DNA of 33,076 nucleotides from Bacteroidetes bacterium QS_3_64_15 (GTDB lineage: Bacteria > Bacteroidota > Rhodothermia > Rhodothermales > Salinibacteraceae): positions 1-33,076 of the forward strand of contig PXTN01000013.1 in NCBI GenBank assembly GCA_003022565.1. Reading direction: 5' to 3'. A program made the position numbers and the translations under genes. Positions 24,426 through 32,917 of this stretch are shown one piece after another (position 1 is the stretch's first letter; each line of letters opens with the position of its first letter). Below the pieces are notes generated by a model. The model ran no database searches and was not told the DNA's origin. It saw nothing but the letters and a program-made list of their open reading frames with translations.

Positions 24426-26585
24426 ATGAATTGCCGACCTGTCCTTTTCGCCCTTGCTATCGCGTGCCTCGTCGGGCTGCTCTCGGGCCCGGCGGCGGTG
24501 CGGGGGCAGTCGTTCGAGCAGCGGGTGGCGCCGTTCCCAGTTCAGGACACCACGGGGTCGGCGTACAAGTTTCCGTTCCTGGGGGGCCTCAACACCCCGC
24601 GCCCTCAGCTTGTGGACCTCGACGACGACGGGGACCTGGATCTCGTTCTGCAGGAGCGCCGCGGCCGCCTCATCTACTTTGAGAACACCGGCGCCCCGAC
24701 CGCTCCGACCTTCGAATGGCGCACCGATCACTTTCAGGAGCTCAACGTCGGGGCCTGGTTCCAGTTCGGCGACCTAAGCGACGACGGCACCCTCGACCTC
24801 CTCGCGGAGGAGCCCATCAGCAACATCCGCTACTACAGAAATGCGGGCACCGCAGAAACGCCCGACTTCGTCGAGGCCGAAGGGCCGCTCCGCCGCGCCG
24901 ACGGGACCGCGATCTCTGCCGATCGCCAGAACGTGCCCGCCCTGGCCGCCCTCGACTGCAGCGGCCCGCCCGACCTGCTGATCGGCCCGCTGAACGGACG
25001 GCTCCGCTACTACGAGCACACCGGCACGCGCAACGGGAAGACCCCGGTCTTCGAGAAGATCGCGGACGAGTACCAGGACGTGTGCGTGGGGCCGGAGAAC
25101 GTGTGCGGCGGCTCCGCGTCCTCCTCCCCGGGCGGAGCCGGCTCGACGGAGCGGCACGGGGCCAACGTGGTGACAGCGGGCGACCTCGGTGGGGACGGCG
25201 ACCCCGACCTCCTCTGGGGCGACTTCTTCAGCGAAAGCCTGTACCTCCTCGAAAACACCGGCTCCTGCGACGCGGACTCTCTCGAGCGCGTGACGGACAC
25301 CTATCCTCCGTCCGCCCCCCTGCAGACGAGTGGTCACAACGCCCCGGACCTCGCCGACCTCGACGGCGACGGCGATCTGGACCTGCTGGTCGGCGTCCTC
25401 GGCGGCGGGGGAGGCGGAAGCAACGCGGTGGAGAATCTGTTCTACCTCGAAAATGAAGGGACGGACGCACAGCCCTCGTACACCCTCCGCACGCGGCAAT
25501 TTCTGTCATCACTGGACGTGGGAGGCGTGAGCACCCTGGCGCTCGTCGACCTCGACGACGACGGCGACCGCGACCTCGTGGTGGGCAACAATCGGGCGCC
25601 GGACGCCACCTCGGCGCGTCTCACGTATTTCGAAAACGTGGGGAGCTCCACCACTCCCACCTTCCAGCGGCGCCCGGACCCGCTGTTGCCGGACGCGGAG
25701 AACGGATTCAACTTCGCCCCGGCGTTCGCGGACCTCGATGCCGACGGCACCCCGGATCTCCTTCTCGGCACCTTCTCGGGGACGGTGCGCTTCTACCGCA
25801 ATACCGGGACGGCGGCCGCTCCCCAGTTCGAGCGGGTGCCCGACAGGGACGTGGAGCTCCAACAGGGCAACTACGCGACGCCCGCGCTCGTCGACATCGA
25901 CGGGGACGGGGACCTGGACCTGTTCGTCGGCTCGTCCAGCGCGGAGGGCACAGTCTCGTTCTACCGCAACGAGGGCTCGGCGCAGACCCCTGACTTTGTC
26001 TTCGTGACCGACACCTACGGCGACATCCAGGTTGGGAAGAGCCGGACCCACCCGGCGTTCGCGGATCGGGACGGGGACGGCGCGCCGGATTTGCATCTGG
26101 GGACGAACGCAGGGATTGCCCTGTACGAAAACACGGGAACCGCCCAGGCCGCCGCGTTCGACGCGTCGCCCGACTCTCTCGCCCTCCCGTTGCGCCCCCT
26201 GGCCGCTCCCGCGCTCGCGGACATCGACGGGGACGACCGGATGGACCTGATGGTGGGCGGGGAGGGCGGCGGCATCAAATACTTCAAGGGCCGGTCGGAC
26301 GCGGATGAGCCTCCCCCGTCGCTGGGAGACAGCGTGCAAGTGGCGCCCAACCCCTTCGCGGCCCAAACGACCCTCACCTTTGCCCTGGACGAGGCCGCCC
26401 GCGTTCGACTGAGCGTGTACGACCTGGTGGGGCGCCGCGTCTCCGTCCTCGTGAATCGGCAACTCGGTCCCGGCGAACACACCGCCCGCTTCCGCGGGCC
26501 GGGCCGGGCCAGTGGCGTCTACCTCTACGTCCTCAGTGTTGACGGACGCATCCGCACCCGGGGCCGAATGACCCGTGTCCGGTAG
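24426..26585 (+). CDS. FG-GAP/VCBS-repeat surface protein with T9SS C-terminal sorting domain
   Basis: 719 residues from the ATG at 24426; the upstream open frame overlaps the preceding gene and has no signal peptide. The signal peptide is MNCRPVLFALAIACLVGLLS, ending AVRGQ. About ten FG-GAP/VCBS-type repeats follow, each with an acidic calcium-binding-like loop: LVDLDDDGDLDLVLQ, FGDLSDDGTLDLL, LADLDGDGDLDLLVG, LVDLDDDGDRDLVVG, FADLDADGTPDLLLG, LVDIDGDGDLDLFVG, LADIDGDDRMDLMVG. Each is paired with a YYRNAGTAETPDF-type strand. This pattern indicates a propeller similar to integrin alpha. The last 80 residues are a T9SS sorting domain (VAPNPFAAQTTLTF, LSVYDLVGRRVSVL, GRASGVYLYVLSVDG). I infer a secreted, calcium-stabilised surface protein; it closes the three-gene run. 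Confidence 0.9.
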   Translation: MNCRPVLFALAIACLVGLLSGPAAVRGQSFEQRVAPFPVQDTTGSAYKFPFLGGLNTPRPQLVDLDDDGDLDLVLQERRGRLIYFENTGAPTAPTFEWRTDHFQELNVGAWFQFGDLSDDGTLDLLAEEPISNIRYYRNAGTAETPDFVEAEGPLRRADGTAISADRQNVPALAALDCSGPPDLLIGPLNGRLRYYEHTGTRNGKTPVFEKIADEYQDVCVGPENVCGGSASSSPGGAGSTERHGANVVTAGDLGGDGDPDLLWGDFFSESLYLLENTGSCDADSLERVTDTYPPSAPLQTSGHNAPDLADLDGDGDLDLLVGVLGGGGGGSNAVENLFYLENEGTDAQPSYTLRTRQFLSSLDVGGVSTLALVDLDDDGDRDLVVGNNRAPDATSARLTYFENVGSSTTPTFQRRPDPLLPDAENGFNFAPAFADLDADGTPDLLLGTFSGTVRFYRNTGTAAAPQFERVPDRDVELQQGNYATPALVDIDGDGDLDLFVGSSSAEGTVSFYRNEGSAQTPDFVFVTDTYGDIQVGKSRTHPAFADRDGDGAPDLHLGTNAGIALYENTGTAQAAAFDASPDSLALPLRPLAAPALADIDGDDRMDLMVGGEGGGIKYFKGRSDADEPPPSLGDSVQVAPNPFAAQTTLTFALDEAARVRLSVYDLVGRRVSVLVNRQLGPGEHTARFRGPGRASGVYLYVLSVDGRIRTRGRMTRVR

Positions 26586-26937
26586 CGCGGCCGGCCTCCT
26601 CGGTCTCCCTCCCGTTTGCTCCCGTCGTCCGGTCTCCAAAGTCGGAGACCAGTCTCCCCGAACAGGGGGCCGTCAGTTCCTGCTGGAGGGGCGTCTCAAC
26701 GGGCGCTTCTGGCTGCTTCGGCGAAGCGCCGTGACGTGGCGCGTGGCGGTCGTGTGAGGGAGCATCGGGGCGGACCTTCCTCGTGCCGAGTCTCAGCCAG
26801 CTACCGCTCAAATTATCGAGATTCCCGTTGCATCATACGCTGCGGGTTTCTTTCTTGCAGGGTACCGCACGCCCACCCTCCTGTGTCGCTCCACGGGAGT
26901 CCCCTTGCTCCGCCCACTGATCCCTGCCTTCGCTCTT
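26586..26937 (+). promoter_or_regulatory. 352-nt region upstream of glgC with two hairpins
   Basis: No gene is supported. A perfect 7-bp hairpin (GGTCTCC at 26631-26637, GGAGACC at 26644-26650) lies 46 nt after the preceding stop and has no T tail. A second perfect 8-bp stem (GGCGCTTC at 26702-26709, GAAGCGCC at 26723-26730) overlaps an alternative smaller stem formed by GCTTC (26714-26718) and GAAGC. The glgC promoter must lie in the last 200 nt, but I could not place it. Confidence 0.45.
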
Positions 26938-28219
<1,282 letters not shown>

Positions 28220-28221
<2 letters not shown>

Positions 28222-28307
28222 GCGTGGGAGCACGGGGGCGTGGGGGGTGAGAGTGTGAGTGAGGGAGCCCCCCTTCCAAACTCCCATGCCCCCACGCTCC
28301 CGCGCTC
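28220..28307 (+). repeat. Long imperfect inverted repeat between glgC and glgA
   Basis: Positions 28220-28246 pair with 28281-28307 over 27 positions: 22 Watson-Crick pairs, 3 G-T wobbles and 2 mismatches, with a 34-nt loop. The left arm overlaps the last two bases of the glgC stop codon. No T run follows on the plus strand (TCTCCCTGTC), so this is not a standard terminator. It may protect the glgC 3' end, attenuate glgA, or be a REP-like element. Confidence 0.75.
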
Positions 28308-28374
28308 TCTCCCTGTCTGGACGGGAAGAACACTCTTCTCTTCTGCCCTCTCTGCAGATCGAAGCTCCACAGTC

Positions 28375-29526
28375 ATGAAAATCGCAATCCTCACCAACGA
28401 GTATCCGCCCAACGTCTACGGCGGGGCGCAGGACGAGACCCACGACAACCTCCGGGTGCGCGGCGTCGAGCCCGACTTCGAGCTCCCGAACCAGGACGAG
28501 CGCCACGCCAAATTTATGGACGCGATGGCGCGGGATCTCATCATGGCGGGCTCCGTCGCCGACGCCGACATCATTCACGGACATACCTGGTACTCGCACC
28601 TTGCGGGGTGCCTCGCCAAGCAACTCACCGGCGGCAAGCTGGTCCTGACGACGCACTCACTGGAGCCGCATCGCCCCTGGAAGCGGGAGCAGTTGGGCGC
28701 GGGGTACGACGGCTCCTCGTGGGTGGAGCGGACCGCCTACGAGAACGCGGACGGCGTGGTGGCAGTCTCCGGCTCGATGAAGGAGGACGTGCAGTCGCTC
28801 TACGACGTGGAATCGGACCGGGTGGCGGTGATCCACAACGGCATCGACATCGAGCAGTACCGCCCGCGGCCCGACCGTTCGGTGCTGGAGGCGTACGGCG
28901 TGGACCCCGACCAGCCCTTCGTGCTATTCGTGGGGCGCATCACGCGGCAGAAAGGCATCCTGCACCTTGTGGAGGCGATCCACCACTTCGACGACGACAT
29001 CCAGGTCGTCCTGTGTGCCGGCGCGCCGGATACGGAGGAGATTGGGGCCGAGATGGAGGCGCGCGTGGAGGCGGCGCGGTCCGAGACCGGCAACCGCATC
29101 GTGTGGATCGACGAGATGCTGCCGCGCGAGGACGTGATCACGATGTACACGCACGCCTCGGTGTTCGTCTGCCCCAGCGTCTACGAGCCGTTCGGCATCA
29201 TCAACCTGGAGGCGATGGCCTGCGAAACGCCGGTGGTGGCCTCGGCGGTGGGCGGCATCCCCGAGATCGTGGTGCCCGACGAGACCGGCCTCCTGGTCGA
29301 CGTGGACCCGACCGAGGGCGACGACGTGGAGCCGTCCGACCCGGCGGCGTTTGCGCAGGGCCTCGCGGACGGCGTGAACGCCCTCATGGCCGATCCGGAG
29401 CGGCGCGACGCGATGAGCACCGCGGCGCGGCGGCGCGTGGAGGCGCAGTTCAGTTGGCGGGCCATCGCCGAGCAGACGCTTGATTTTTACAAGGCCCTGG
29501 TGGATGGGGCGCGATCTCGATCGTGA
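28375..29526 (+). CDS. glgA: Glycogen synthase-type glycosyltransferase (GT4/GT5-like) with a shortened N-terminal domain
   Basis: 383 residues from the ATG at 28375. It should transfer glucose from ADP-glucose to growing alpha-1,4-glucan in the cytoplasm. Motifs: MKIAILTNEYPPNVYGGA (1-18), IIHGHTWYSHLAG (66-78), THSLEPHRPWKREQLG (93-108), VSGSMKEDV, IHNGID, VGRITRQKG (186-194, nucleotide-binding Arg188 and Lys193) and the EX7E motif EPFGIINLE (271-279). It closely resembles actinobacterial-type GlgA/GlgM in all of these. Homologues continue GGA with a GVHV..EL..L helix and a second beta strand; here GGA (16-18) runs directly into QDETHDNLRVRGVEP. An in-frame loss of roughly 25-35 residues near 28429 is likely. 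It follows glgC on the same strand. Activity is uncertain. Confidence 0.85.
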   Translation: MKIAILTNEYPPNVYGGAQDETHDNLRVRGVEPDFELPNQDERHAKFMDAMARDLIMAGSVADADIIHGHTWYSHLAGCLAKQLTGGKLVLTTHSLEPHRPWKREQLGAGYDGSSWVERTAYENADGVVAVSGSMKEDVQSLYDVESDRVAVIHNGIDIEQYRPRPDRSVLEAYGVDPDQPFVLFVGRITRQKGILHLVEAIHHFDDDIQVVLCAGAPDTEEIGAEMEARVEAARSETGNRIVWIDEMLPREDVITMYTHASVFVCPSVYEPFGIINLEAMACETPVVASAVGGIPEIVVPDETGLLVDVDPTEGDDVEPSDPAAFAQGLADGVNALMADPERRDAMSTAARRRVEAQFSWRAIAEQTLDFYKALVDGARSRS

Positions 29527-29779
29527 TGCGCGCGGTGTGATGCATGAAGCAGAACTCGTGATGCGGAGTCGTGGATGTACGCAGCTGGATGCCCTCTCCA
29601 GAACCTGCGTGGCGGCCTGCTCTAGATGTAGGTGGAACAGGATGTCGATAAATTATCCCCATGATTCGTACTACACAGCGGTGCCTATATAGGACCAACC
29701 ATTCAGATAACTTTCTGGGAGCTAACGTATTTGGATGTTTCGACACTGGTACTATCTAGCTATCGACGCATAATTGTAG
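29527..29779. other. Non-coding stretch between glgA and the cassette-like region
   Basis: No gene is supported in this AT-richer stretch. A 7-nt inverted pair (GTCGATA at 29644-29650, TATCGAC at 29761-29767) spans 124 nt and ends 13 nt before the first cassette boundary. It could be part of an upstream att site, but the pairing is too weak to call. Confidence 0.4.
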
Positions 29780-29788
29780 GTTATGTGC
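29780..29788 (+). other. Left boundary of cassette unit 1 (R'-like box)
   Basis: GTTATGTGC here is the exact reverse complement of GCACATAAC at 31701-31709. In the integron model, recombination would lie between the G and the TT. Confidence 0.45.
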
Positions 29789-29823
29789 ACCCACCCTTGA
29801 TTGCTGTCGAATCGGATTATGGT

Positions 29824-30225
29824 ATGATGCCTCAAAACCCGCCTGCTGAGGAGACCGCCATTCTAGCGACCTACTCGAACCGTCAAGACGCCGAGGTCGC
29901 TAAGGCCCGGTTGGCCGAACGTGAGATTGACGCCTTGATCGTGGCCGACGACGTCCATCCTCCGTTCCAACTCACCGAAGGTGTGGAGCTTCGCGTCTTG
30001 AAAGGAGTGGCAGATCGGGCCCGCCGCGTTCTTGAGGAGGACACGAGCGTTTCCGTAGAGGATGAGGTCGCCGCGGAGATGCCCTCCGAATCCATCCAAC
30101 AAAAGCAAAGCGCAAGCTTGACGTTTGGCGGTGGCGGACTCGTGCAGGCAACGGCCTGGACATACGTGGCGGCGTTTCTCCTCATGGTGGCGATTATTCT
30201 GACTGGGCTTCTCGTCGGCCTGTAG
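29824..30225 (+). CDS. DUF2007-like (putative signal-transducing) protein with C-terminal membrane anchor
   Basis: 133 residues from the ATG at 29824; a second ATG follows at once at 29827. Residues about 10-75 resemble the DUF2007 fold (ILATYSNRQDAEVAKARLAE, DALIVADD, VELRVLKGVADRARRVLEED), a small ferredoxin-like alpha-beta domain of unknown function often called putative signal-transducing. A linker follows, then one transmembrane helix near the C-terminus (about 110-131, TYVAAFLLMVAIILTGLLVG). The protein is probably anchored by its tail with the small domain in the cytoplasm. The start is 43 nt after the cassette boundary, matching the usual placement of a cassette gene. The hydrolase gene starts 29 nt after the stop. 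Confidence 0.75.
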   Translation: MMPQNPPAEETAILATYSNRQDAEVAKARLAEREIDALIVADDVHPPFQLTEGVELRVLKGVADRARRVLEEDTSVSVEDEVAAEMPSESIQQKQSASLTFGGGGLVQATAWTYVAAFLLMVAIILTGLLVGL

Positions 30226-30231
30226 CGATAA

Positions 30232-30239
30232 GGCATAAC
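30232..30239 (+). other. R''-like box between the DUF2007-like and hydrolase genes
   Basis: GGCATAAC lies 6 nt after the stop codon. It shares six bases of complement with the GTTATG at the left boundary (29780). It has no matching R' or hairpin before the hydrolase start at 30255, so it may be a decayed attC or chance. Confidence 0.25.
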
Positions 30240-30254
30240 ATTCAGCTCAACGCG

Positions 30255-31679
30255 ATGCGAACTGCTTCCTCATTTGTACTGCGAGTCCTCCTTTGCGTCG
30301 CTGGTCTACTCCTCATGGTTTCCCTTCCTACCCCAGCACAGGAGACGAGCCCAGATTCTGTCATCGGTGGTGCTTGGTCGGCTGAGCAGTCATACTTTCG
30401 CCCCGTGATTCGCTTCGAGCGTACCGCAAATGGATCACTGGTTGCGTTCTTGGCCGACAATGCCCAGCAGAAGGGGGCGCCCTTCTCCAGGACTCGTCTC
30501 CGTGGTGACAGCCTCGTTCTGCAGTCCGATCGGATGAGTGCTCAGTTCGAGGGCATCGTATCGGTCGAACAGCGGGTCATAGAGGGGGTGTGGAGCCAGG
30601 GAGAACGCTCCGCGAACCTTACCCTGACGCCGGTCGAGAAGGCCGCTGCCGATGGGACCGCCTCTACGACTCCGACTCGCCCCCAGCACCCAGAGCGGCC
30701 CTATCCCTATCGCACCGAAGAGATCACGTTTAAGAGCGACGCGGACGGGGCGACACTCGCGGGAACTCTCTCTAGGCCGGAAGAAGAGGGGCCCCACCCT
30801 GCCGTGGTGCTTCTTCAGGGATCGGGGGAAAACGGGCGGGACTACGCCTATCGAGGTCATAAATTCTTCCTGGTTCTCGCCGACCACCTGACCCGCCAGG
30901 AAATTGCCGTTCTGCGCTACGACCTGCGCGGTGTAGGAGAGTCAGAGGGACGCTTATCAGGGGCAAGTCTTGAGGACCTCGCCCGTGACGCAGCGTCTGC
31001 TCTCCGCTTTCTGAAGAACCATCCTAGCGTTGACCCGACACGTGTTGGTCTGATCGGGCACAGTATGGGCGGGATGATCGCTCCCCAGATCCACGACCAA
31101 TTTGAGCGGACAGCATTCCTCGTCTTGCTGGCCCCGCCGAGCCTGCCTGGCCACCAGGTGCTCTCCAGGCAGAGGGCGCGGATCGCTGACGTCTCGGGGG
31201 CTTCGCCTGCGGAAGTCGATTCAATCCGTAAGCAGTCGCGCCAAGTGTTCGAGATTATTCGGTCCGACCGAGACTCTGCGGATGTAGCTTCGCAGCTCAG
31301 GCCGATTCTACAGGAAGGGGGTGCCCGGAGTGATCGGCTCCAGTTGAAGGTTGAGGCCAACACTTCTCCGTGGTTCAGGGATTTTGCTCGCTACGATCCC
31401 CGGCCCGCACTTCGACAGGTTGACGTGCCAGTCCTTGCGCTTTTTGGAGGGCGGGACCTGGGGGTACCTCCTCAGCAAAACGCGGTGCCGATGCGCTCTG
31501 CACTCACGGAAAGTCCGTCCGACCGCGTGTCGGTTCGCGTACTGGAAGAACTCAACCACCGGATGCAACCGGTGAAAACAGAGCAGTCTAGCGAGGTCAG
31601 AGAGATTGAGACGACCGTGGCGCCGAAGGTTCTAGAGCAACTCACCAAGTGGATTCGTGAAAATGTCGGGTTCGAGTAG
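30255..31679 (+). CDS. Exported alpha/beta hydrolase (peptidase/esterase-like)
   Basis: 474 residues from the ATG at 30255. The signal peptide (SFVLRVLLCVAGLLLMVSLP, ending TPAQ) indicates export. Residues about 32-130 form a beta-rich N-terminal domain of a kind often fused to these hydrolases. Residues about 150-472 are an alpha/beta hydrolase: VVLLQGSGENGRD (184-196, oxyanion region), LRYDLRGVGESEG (220-232), the nucleophile elbow GHSMGG with Ser270, FGGRDLGVPP with Asp401 and ELNHRMQP with His435, so the triad is complete. The family covers esterases and aminopeptidases; the substrate cannot be named. It sits in cassette unit 1, just upstream of the long attC-like site. At this size it is large for a cassette gene, which is unusual but not excluded. 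Confidence 0.85.
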   Translation: MRTASSFVLRVLLCVAGLLLMVSLPTPAQETSPDSVIGGAWSAEQSYFRPVIRFERTANGSLVAFLADNAQQKGAPFSRTRLRGDSLVLQSDRMSAQFEGIVSVEQRVIEGVWSQGERSANLTLTPVEKAAADGTASTTPTRPQHPERPYPYRTEEITFKSDADGATLAGTLSRPEEEGPHPAVVLLQGSGENGRDYAYRGHKFFLVLADHLTRQEIAVLRYDLRGVGESEGRLSGASLEDLARDAASALRFLKNHPSVDPTRVGLIGHSMGGMIAPQIHDQFERTAFLVLLAPPSLPGHQVLSRQRARIADVSGASPAEVDSIRKQSRQVFEIIRSDRDSADVASQLRPILQEGGARSDRLQLKVEANTSPWFRDFARYDPRPALRQVDVPVLALFGGRDLGVPPQQNAVPMRSALTESPSDRVSVRVLEELNHRMQPVKTEQSSEVREIETTVAPKVLEQLTKWIRENVGFE

Positions 31680-31700
31680 AAGCGTGACACGATAGACTTG

Positions 31701-31894
31701 GCACATAACACGACTGCTGCACCTGAACCCGGGCTGTTGCCGTTTTCGTGCGCTGTCGGTAGAGCAGTTCATTTCTGTCAGTCGGAAGTGACGAAATGAG
31801 CGGATGGAAACCTGTCCGAACGGAGTCGTTCAGTCGGTCTGAATCGGAAAAAACCTTTTCCCATGTCCGGGTCAGGTGAGCGTTCGCGTTATGC
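31701..31894 (+). other. attC-like recombination site with long imperfect stem
   Basis: Outer boxes are GCACATAAC (31701-31709, R''-like) and GTTATGC (31888-31894, R'-like). Inner boxes are 31716-31732 (L''-like) and 31867-31881 (L'-like). Between R and L boxes lie 6-nt spacers on each side (31710-31715, 31882-31887). The two L boxes pair fully except for two extra bases on the L'' arm, G31719 and an A at 31726/31727, 7-8 nt apart. Classical attC sites also carry two extrahelical bases about 8 nt apart on that arm. An apical stem (31770-31780 with 31789-31798) closes the centre. At 194 bp it is longer than most attC sites. Confidence 0.6.
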
Positions 31895-31967
31895 GGCTTT
31901 GTCGAACATCGATAATGCCGTCGTAGTTGGAGCCTATGACTTCGGCCAACAAAGGTAGGTGACAAAC

Positions 31968-32165
31968 ATGAGTGTCAAAGAAATCGAGAACGCAATTACC
32001 CAGCTCTCTCCCGAGGAGCTCGTTGAGCTTTCGGCGTGGCTTGCAGACTACCGGGCACAAGTCTGGGACAATCAGATTGAGCGGGATCTTGACGCAGGCC
32101 GACTGGATGCCCTTTTGAAGGAGGTCGACGAGGAATATGAAGCTGGGGAGGCCAAACCGTTGTGA
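31968..32165 (+). CDS. Antitoxin of a RelE/ParE-type toxin-antitoxin pair
   Basis: 65 residues from the ATG at 31968. An AGGTAGGT sequence ends 7 nt before the ATG, one of the few good ribosome-binding sites in this window, and decides against the in-frame GTG at 31959. The protein has a helical N-terminus (MSVKEIENAITQLSPEELVE, LSAWLADYRAQVWDNQIERD) and an acidic tail (LDAGRLDALLKEVDEEYEAG). It resembles the short antitoxin commonly found next to RelE/ParE-superfamily toxins. It should bind and neutralise the toxin and repress its own promoter. The stop overlaps the toxin GTG start by 4 nt, indicating translational coupling. The gene begins 79 nt after the cassette boundary. Toxin-antitoxin pairs are frequent cargo in chromosomal integrons. 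Confidence 0.75.
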   Translation: MSVKEIENAITQLSPEELVELSAWLADYRAQVWDNQIERDLDAGRLDALLKEVDEEYEAGEAKPL

Positions 32166-32424
32166 AGCACTTCACTCTTCCCCGATTTTGGGAGCATTAC
32201 CGTGATCTGCCGGATGACATCCAGGACTTGGCGGACCGGAAGTTCGAGTTGCTCAAGTCCAATCCACGCCATCCCTCGCTGCATCTCAAAAAGATCGAAA
32301 TAAAAAGCAGCTGTGGTCGGTGCGCGTCGGACTGCATTACCGAGCATTGGGAAGAGAGAAGCCCGAGGGAACCGTGTGGTTCTGGATCGGGACGCACGCC
32401 GAGTACGACAGACTCATTTCGTGA
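32162..32424 (+). pseudogene. RelE/ParE-type toxin with a single-base frameshift
   Basis: Translation starts at GTG 32162 (KHFTLPRFWEHYRDLPDD, then FELLKSNPRHPSLHLKKIE). The A-rich stretch GAAATAAAAAG near 32298-32308 then breaks the frame. In the -1 frame the expected C-terminal half follows exactly: KKQLWSVRVGLHYRALG, then EGTVWFWIGTHAEYDRLIS and a TGA at 32422-32424. The span is 263 nt, one short of a multiple of three, so restoring one base would give an 87-residue toxin of normal size. Read without correction the frame runs to 32443 with an unrelated tail. These toxins are small ribosome-dependent or gyrase-targeting proteins. The lesion should inactivate it, unless it is a sequencing error in the A run or a slippage site. 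The antitoxin is intact. Confidence 0.75.
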
Positions 32425-32434
32425 ACGCCTCTCT

Positions 32435-32457
32435 GCCGCATAACTCGATCGTTATAC
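32435..32457 (+). other. attC-like junction lacking its hairpin
   Basis: GCCGCATAAC (32435-32444, R''-like), a 6-nt spacer TCGATC, then GTTATAC (32451-32457, R'-like). The first box complements the start of its own unit (31888-31897) over 10 nt. The spacer has the length of a single attC spacer, and both L boxes are absent, as if the hairpin had been deleted. Confidence 0.4.
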
Positions 32458-32494
32458 CCACAAACGTTAGAGGTTGAACCAATTTCAGAGACCA

Positions 32495-32857
32495 ATGACA
32501 TCTGAAGAGGCGGTTCGCCAACACCTGATTGATCGACTCCAAAACTACGACCAGGAAGGAGCCGAACGGCTTGATGGCGGTTTGGACAAAGCGTTTCTGG
32601 AGCGGCGGCTGGGCGAGCTCAACAGCTGGAAGGATGGATGGAAGAAGTGGATATGGATTGTTGCATTCACTCTGGGACTCGCTATGCTTTATGCTCCGGT
32701 TGCCTCTGAGGTTGGTGTGGGAGTGGTGCTGGGGGGCGCCGGTTACTTTTTTGGCCTCATCGCTATTATCAACCAGTGGCGTCGCAAGAAAACGATCTAC
32801 GAAATCCTGGCGGTAATGGCAGATCCGGAGCGAGAAGCGAGCAAGACTGTCGCGTGA
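32495..32857 (+). CDS. Small protein with two transmembrane helices, unknown function
   Basis: 120 residues from the ATG at 32495; an in-frame TTG at 32474 would add seven residues and is less likely. The N-terminal 50 residues are charged and helical (EEAVRQHLIDRLQNYDQEGA, LERRLGELNSWKDGWKKW). Two hydrophobic segments follow, at about 53-71 (WIWIVAFTLGLAMLYAPVA) and 74-96 (VGVGVVLGGAGYFFGLIAII), then a basic, cytoplasmic-type tail (QWRRKKTIYEILAVMADPER). I do not recognise a family. It is the only gene of cassette unit 3 and starts 43 nt after the unit boundary, the same distance as in unit 1. Cassette genes of unknown function with membrane helices are common in such arrays. Confidence 0.65.
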   Translation: MTSEEAVRQHLIDRLQNYDQEGAERLDGGLDKAFLERRLGELNSWKDGWKKWIWIVAFTLGLAMLYAPVASEVGVGVVLGGAGYFFGLIAIINQWRRKKTIYEILAVMADPEREASKTVA

Positions 32858-32917
32858 GGGATGGCTGGCAGTGTGCAGCAGTTCGGTACGTTAGGCTCGG
32901 ATGACGACTGATGCGCC

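Noticed and set aside
31701-31894. MITE or insertion-sequence remnant
   Set aside because: The ends look like inverted repeats, but there is no target duplication, the outer boxes match the neighbouring units rather than each other fully, and the internal spacer and extrahelical-base layout fits attC better.
32296-32310. Programmed -1 frameshift in the toxin gene
   Set aside because: The run has only five A residues and the frame-0 A-site codon AGC does not re-pair after a tandem slip, so a simple mutation or sequencing error is more likely.
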